Below, piece by piece: positions 6,735 through 9,112 of a stretch of DNA of 9,112 bases. Numbering within the stretch: position 1 is the first letter of the stretch; each line of letters begins with the position of its first letter. The notes beneath the pieces were generated by a model. That model was not told the origin of the DNA. It made no database searches and saw only the letters and a program-made list of their open reading frames with translations. The translations under genes were made by a program, and so were the position numbers. This stretch comes from CAZAQK01 sp050249355 (GTDB taxonomy: Bacteria > Pseudomonadota > Alphaproteobacteria > Rickettsiales > SXRF01). The stretch lies in NCBI GenBank assembly GCA_050249355.1, contig JBFWQQ010000073.1:1-9112 (forward strand). The letters run 5' to 3'.

Positions 6735-8151
6735 GGTCTGTCTCCGTATTTTCCTGCTGAGTCTGTCCGAATACCTCCCACCCCCCACCAAGCGCCGCAT
6801 ACAACGCGATCAGCTTGGTGATAGACTGGGTTTCCGAAATCACCAGACTGTCTTCGTTGTTGGCCAGTTCACGCTGGGCATCAAGCACCGCAAGGTAATC
6901 CGCCTCACCCTCATCGAACAATTCCTTGGCCAGTTGCACGGATATGCGGTGGCTTTGCACACCCTCTTCCAGCCTCCCTCGCGTTTCCAGTTCACGGCCA
7001 TAGCGCACCAGCGCTGTTTCGGCATCCTTGAGCGCCTCAAGCACGGATTTTTCGTAATTCGCAAGCGCCGCCTGCTTATCGGCATCCGCAGCATCAATGC
7101 GCGCCTGTATCGTAGCGGCCTGGAATATCGGCCAATCGATCAACGTAGCGAGCGACCACACGCCGCTGGCGCGCTTGAATACATCGCCGAAGCTACGCGA
7201 CTGGAAACCGCCGCTGCCGGTGATAAAGAATTTCGGGAACAGCTCCGACACCTCCACACCGATATCAGCATTCGATGCCGCCAGTTCACGCTCGGCAGCG
7301 CGTATATCCGGACGGCGGCGCAGAAGGTCAGAGCGCAAGCCGACCGGCACCATGTCCGGTGGCGTGGGCAGTGGCTGTACCGCTCGCATCTCGTCCAGCA
7401 GTGCTTCGGGCGGCAGGCCGAGCAGCACCGAAAGGCTGTAGATCGTCGCCTGCAGCTCGGCCTTCAGGCCAGGCACCCGCGCCTGTGTCAACTGGTATTC
7501 GCTGCGTGCGCGTGACGTATCGAATTCGTTGGCCTCACCTACTTCCAGCCGGGCATTGATCGCCGTGAAGGTCTGCTCCTGCAGGCTGGCGCTCTGCTCG
7601 GTGATGGCGATGCGTTTCTGCAGCCCGCGCGCCTCATAGTAATTGCGCGCCACTTCTGATAGGGTGGCCAGCAACACATCGTGATAGCTGGCTTCGGCGC
7701 CTTCGGCCCGCGCACCAGCGGCCTCGTATGCACGCCGCGTGCCGCCGAATATATCGATCTCCCATGACGCATCGAAACCGGCATCATAGAGATTGCGTAC
7801 CTCGCCGCTGCCCACTGCATTTGGGCCGGACTTGAAACGGCGGCCCTCACCGGTGGTTCCGATTTCCGGCAAAAACGCCGTACCGGCCTGTCGCCGCAAG
7901 GCGCGGGCACGCAGTACATTGGCCGATGCGATGACGACATCCTTGTTATGCGCCGCCGCCGCCACAATATATTTTTCCAGGAGCGGATCGCCGAAATTAT
8001 TCCACCAATCCAGCTGTACCGCCTGTTGTGAGATGGCCTTATCATCGGTCGAAAACCAGCTGTCAGTAAGGTTGACCTGTGGCGGTTCGTAATCCGGCCC
8101 CACCGTGCAGGCGGAAAGCAGCAAGGCAACTAACAGCGCATTGTATTTCAT
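6700..8151 (-). CDS. NodT/TolC-family outer-membrane efflux lipoprotein (outer-membrane factor of the RND pump)
   Basis: This 483-residue protein is the outer-membrane channel that would pair with the RND transporter just upstream to form a tripartite pump. It begins MKYNALLVALLLSAC, a lipoprotein signal with the lipobox LLSA-C15, followed by TVGPDYEPP, the hallmark start of NodT-family efflux lipoproteins (CxVGPDY.PP). Two outer-membrane-efflux-protein repeats follow, roughly residues 60-250 and 265-455, rich in Ala, Arg, Glu and Leu as expected for the long alpha-helical barrel. The core ends at ALGGGWEV, the usual end for the family, and is followed by a polar tail of about 22 residues rich in Gln, Asn and Asp. 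That tail is encoded across the ribosome site and start of purT. The start ATG overlaps the RND stop; its own Shine-Dalgarno is only a weak purine run, so translation is probably coupled. Confidence 0.95.
   Translation of the reverse strand: MKYNALLVALLLSACTVGPDYEPPQVNLTDSWFSTDDKAISQQAVQLDWWNNFGDPLLEKYIVAAAAHNKDVVIASANVLRARALRRQAGTAFLPEIGTTGEGRRFKSGPNAVGSGEVRNLYDAGFDASWEIDIFGGTRRAYEAAGARAEGAEASYHDVLLATLSEVARNYYEARGLQKRIAITEQSASLQEQTFTAINARLEVGEANEFDTSRARSEYQLTQARVPGLKAELQATIYSLSVLLGLPPEALLDEMRAVQPLPTPPDMVPVGLRSDLLRRRPDIRAAERELAASNADIGVEVSELFPKFFITGSGGFQSRSFGDVFKRASGVWSLATLIDWPIFQAATIQARIDAADADKQAALANYEKSVLEALKDAETALVRYGRELETRGRLEEGVQSHRISVQLAKELFDEGEADYLAVLDAQRELANNEDSLVISETQSITKLIALYAALGGGWEVFGQTQQENTETDHGHQNQSNDGQ
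6741..6745 (-). promoter_or_regulatory. Ribosome binding site that decides the purT start
   Basis: On the minus strand GGAGA lies 6 bases before the ATG at 6734-6732. The two other in-frame ATG codons (6800 and 6713) have no comparable site at a proper distance, so this site favours 6734 as the purT start. It lies inside the end of the upstream NodT-type gene. Confidence 0.6.
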
Positions 8152-9112
8152 GTGTGTTGTCTTTCTTTTTCCAGCTGGCGGCGTACATCGCCTGGCGAGC
8201 CAGTTCCGCGCGCCAGCAGGTCGTATGCTACCGGTACAATGAATAATGTAAAAAAGGTAGCGGCCGACACACCGAAAAATATCACCACCCCGATCGCCAC
8301 ACGCGTTTCCGCCCCGGCGCCAAACGACAGGATAAGCGGAACAGAACCGGCTACGGTGGTAATACCGGTCATGATGATCGGGCGCAGACGGATCTCGGCA
8401 GCTTTGATAAGCGCCGCTGAAAATTCCATACCCTCATCGCGCAGCTGGTTCACGAACTCGACGATAAGAATACCGTTCTTGGCGGCAAGCCCGATGAGCA
8501 TGATCAGGCCGATCTGGGTATAGACGTTCAGCGAATTACCGGTGATGAACAGCCCGGCCAGTGCGCCCGCTATCGCCAGCGGTACGGTAAGCGTGATAAC
8601 GAACGGATGCACATAGCTTTCAAATTGCGCCGCAAGCACAAGGAACACTACCACAAAGCCCATCACGAACACGAACAGCAAGGAGCCGCCACTCTCCTGA
8701 TATTTCAGCGATTCGCCCTTGTAATCGATCACCGCCTGTTGGGGCAGGTGTTCACGCGCCAGGTCGCGCAGGTATTCCAGCGCATCGCCCAGCAGGTAAC
8801 CATCTTTCAGGCCTGCTTCCAGCGTTACCGATCGCACGCGATTGTAGCGGTTAAGCGAACCCGAATCGGCATATTCTTCCACCCGCACCAGATTGGCCAG
8901 CGGGATAAGCTGGCCGGTAGTGGCCGAGCGTACATAGATGTTCTGCATGTCAGTAGGGGTGCTTTGCTCGCTACGTTCGCCTTCCAGCAGCACGTCGTAT
9001 TCCTCACCGGCTTCGATATAGGTGGTCACGCGGCGTGAACCGAGCAGGGTTTCCAGAGTGCGGCCGATGGTGTGCACGCTGACGCCAAGGTCACCGGCGC
9101 GGTGCTTGTCGT
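8148..9112 (-). CDS. RND-family (HAE1/AcrB-like) efflux pump inner-membrane transporter, C-terminal part
   Basis: This is the C-terminal 320 residues of a proton-driven RND drug/solute exporter of the inner membrane; the N-terminal two thirds lie beyond the right edge. The frame stays open to the edge: residues DKHRAGDLGVSVHTIGRTL match the conserved porter-domain segment of AcrB-type pumps, so the GTG at 9075-9077 is an internal valine and not a start. After the porter/docking part come five hydrophobic segments, matching TM8-TM12 of the family: LLFVFVMGFVVVFLVLAAQF, PFVITLTVPLAIAGALAGLF, the stretch with GLAAKNGILIVEFVNQ, IIMTGITTVAGSVPLILSFG, and AIGVVIFFGVSAATFFTLF. A short charged cytoplasmic tail (RRQLEKERQHT) ends the protein. 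Its TGA stop overlaps the ATG of the downstream NodT-type gene (ATGA), the usual layout of RND and outer-membrane-factor genes. The substrate cannot be told from this part. Confidence 0.95.
   Translation of the reverse strand, partial: DKHRAGDLGVSVHTIGRTLETLLGSRRVTTYIEAGEEYDVLLEGERSEQSTPTDMQNIYVRSATTGQLIPLANLVRVEEYADSGSLNRYNRVRSVTLEAGLKDGYLLGDALEYLRDLAREHLPQQAVIDYKGESLKYQESGGSLLFVFVMGFVVVFLVLAAQFESYVHPFVITLTVPLAIAGALAGLFITGNSLNVYTQIGLIMLIGLAAKNGILIVEFVNQLRDEGMEFSAALIKAAEIRLRPIIMTGITTVAGSVPLILSFGAGAETRVAIGVVIFFGVSAATFFTLFIVPVAYDLLARGTGSPGDVRRQLEKERQHT

Noticed and set aside
6735..6800. Use of the ATG at 6800 as the purT start (22 extra residues)
   Set aside because: It lies deeper in the NodT-type gene, has no good ribosome site, and makes PurT longer than usual with an Arg-rich extension unlike the family.
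6625..7515. A 296-codon plus-strand frame
   Set aside because: It lies antisense to purT and the NodT-type gene, both of which have intact family signatures in their own frames.
9075..9077. GTG as the start of a short RND protein ending at 8148
   Set aside because: The frame continues to the window edge with conserved RND residues (DKHRAGDLGVS), so the codon is an internal valine.

Overview
All five protein genes lie on the minus strand and read from right to left: the 3' end of an RND efflux pump gene, an outer-membrane efflux lipoprotein (NodT family), purT, a two-partner-secretion transporter (TpsB), and a very large secreted exoprotein (TpsA) that runs off the left edge. The window is about 50-55 % GC by eye. 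RND pumps, a TolC-like lipoprotein and two-partner secretion all indicate a Gram-negative proteobacterium. The style of the TpsB protein suggests an alphaproteobacterium, but that is a low-confidence inference from memory of family sequences.

Right part (5517-9112): the RND gene and the NodT-type gene share a 4-base ATGA overlap, and the NodT-type gene overlaps the preferred purT start by 35 bases. These three genes therefore look like one translationally coupled transcript. The membrane-fusion subunit of the pump would be expected beyond the right edge. PurT is an intact ATP-grasp enzyme of purine synthesis and is an unexpected partner for an efflux operon.

Middle (5345-5516): a 172-base gap upstream of tpsB holds an AT-rich imperfect inverted repeat at the purT stop, a set of competing GAAACACC/GGTGTTTC inverted repeats, and a possible promoter for the tpsBA pair.

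Left part (1-5344): this is a tpsB-tpsA two-partner-secretion locus. TpsB has a signal peptide, two POTRA domains and a 16-stranded-type barrel. TpsA has a signal peptide, a classic TPS (haemagglutination activity) domain with NRVFGG and NPNGILFG motifs, a Gly/Asn-rich beta-helix stalk, a pectin-lyase-like cap, and then a very regular array of 23-residue right-handed beta-helix coils. No cysteine occurs in the 1172 visible residues. The 21 coils from position 1459 to 8 fall into three higher-order blocks of seven coils each (about 483 bp, 161 residues), and the array continues out of the window. This nested repeat is the most unusual structure here. The tpsA gene is easy to miss because its reading frame has no stop inside the window and several spurious frames lie antisense to it.
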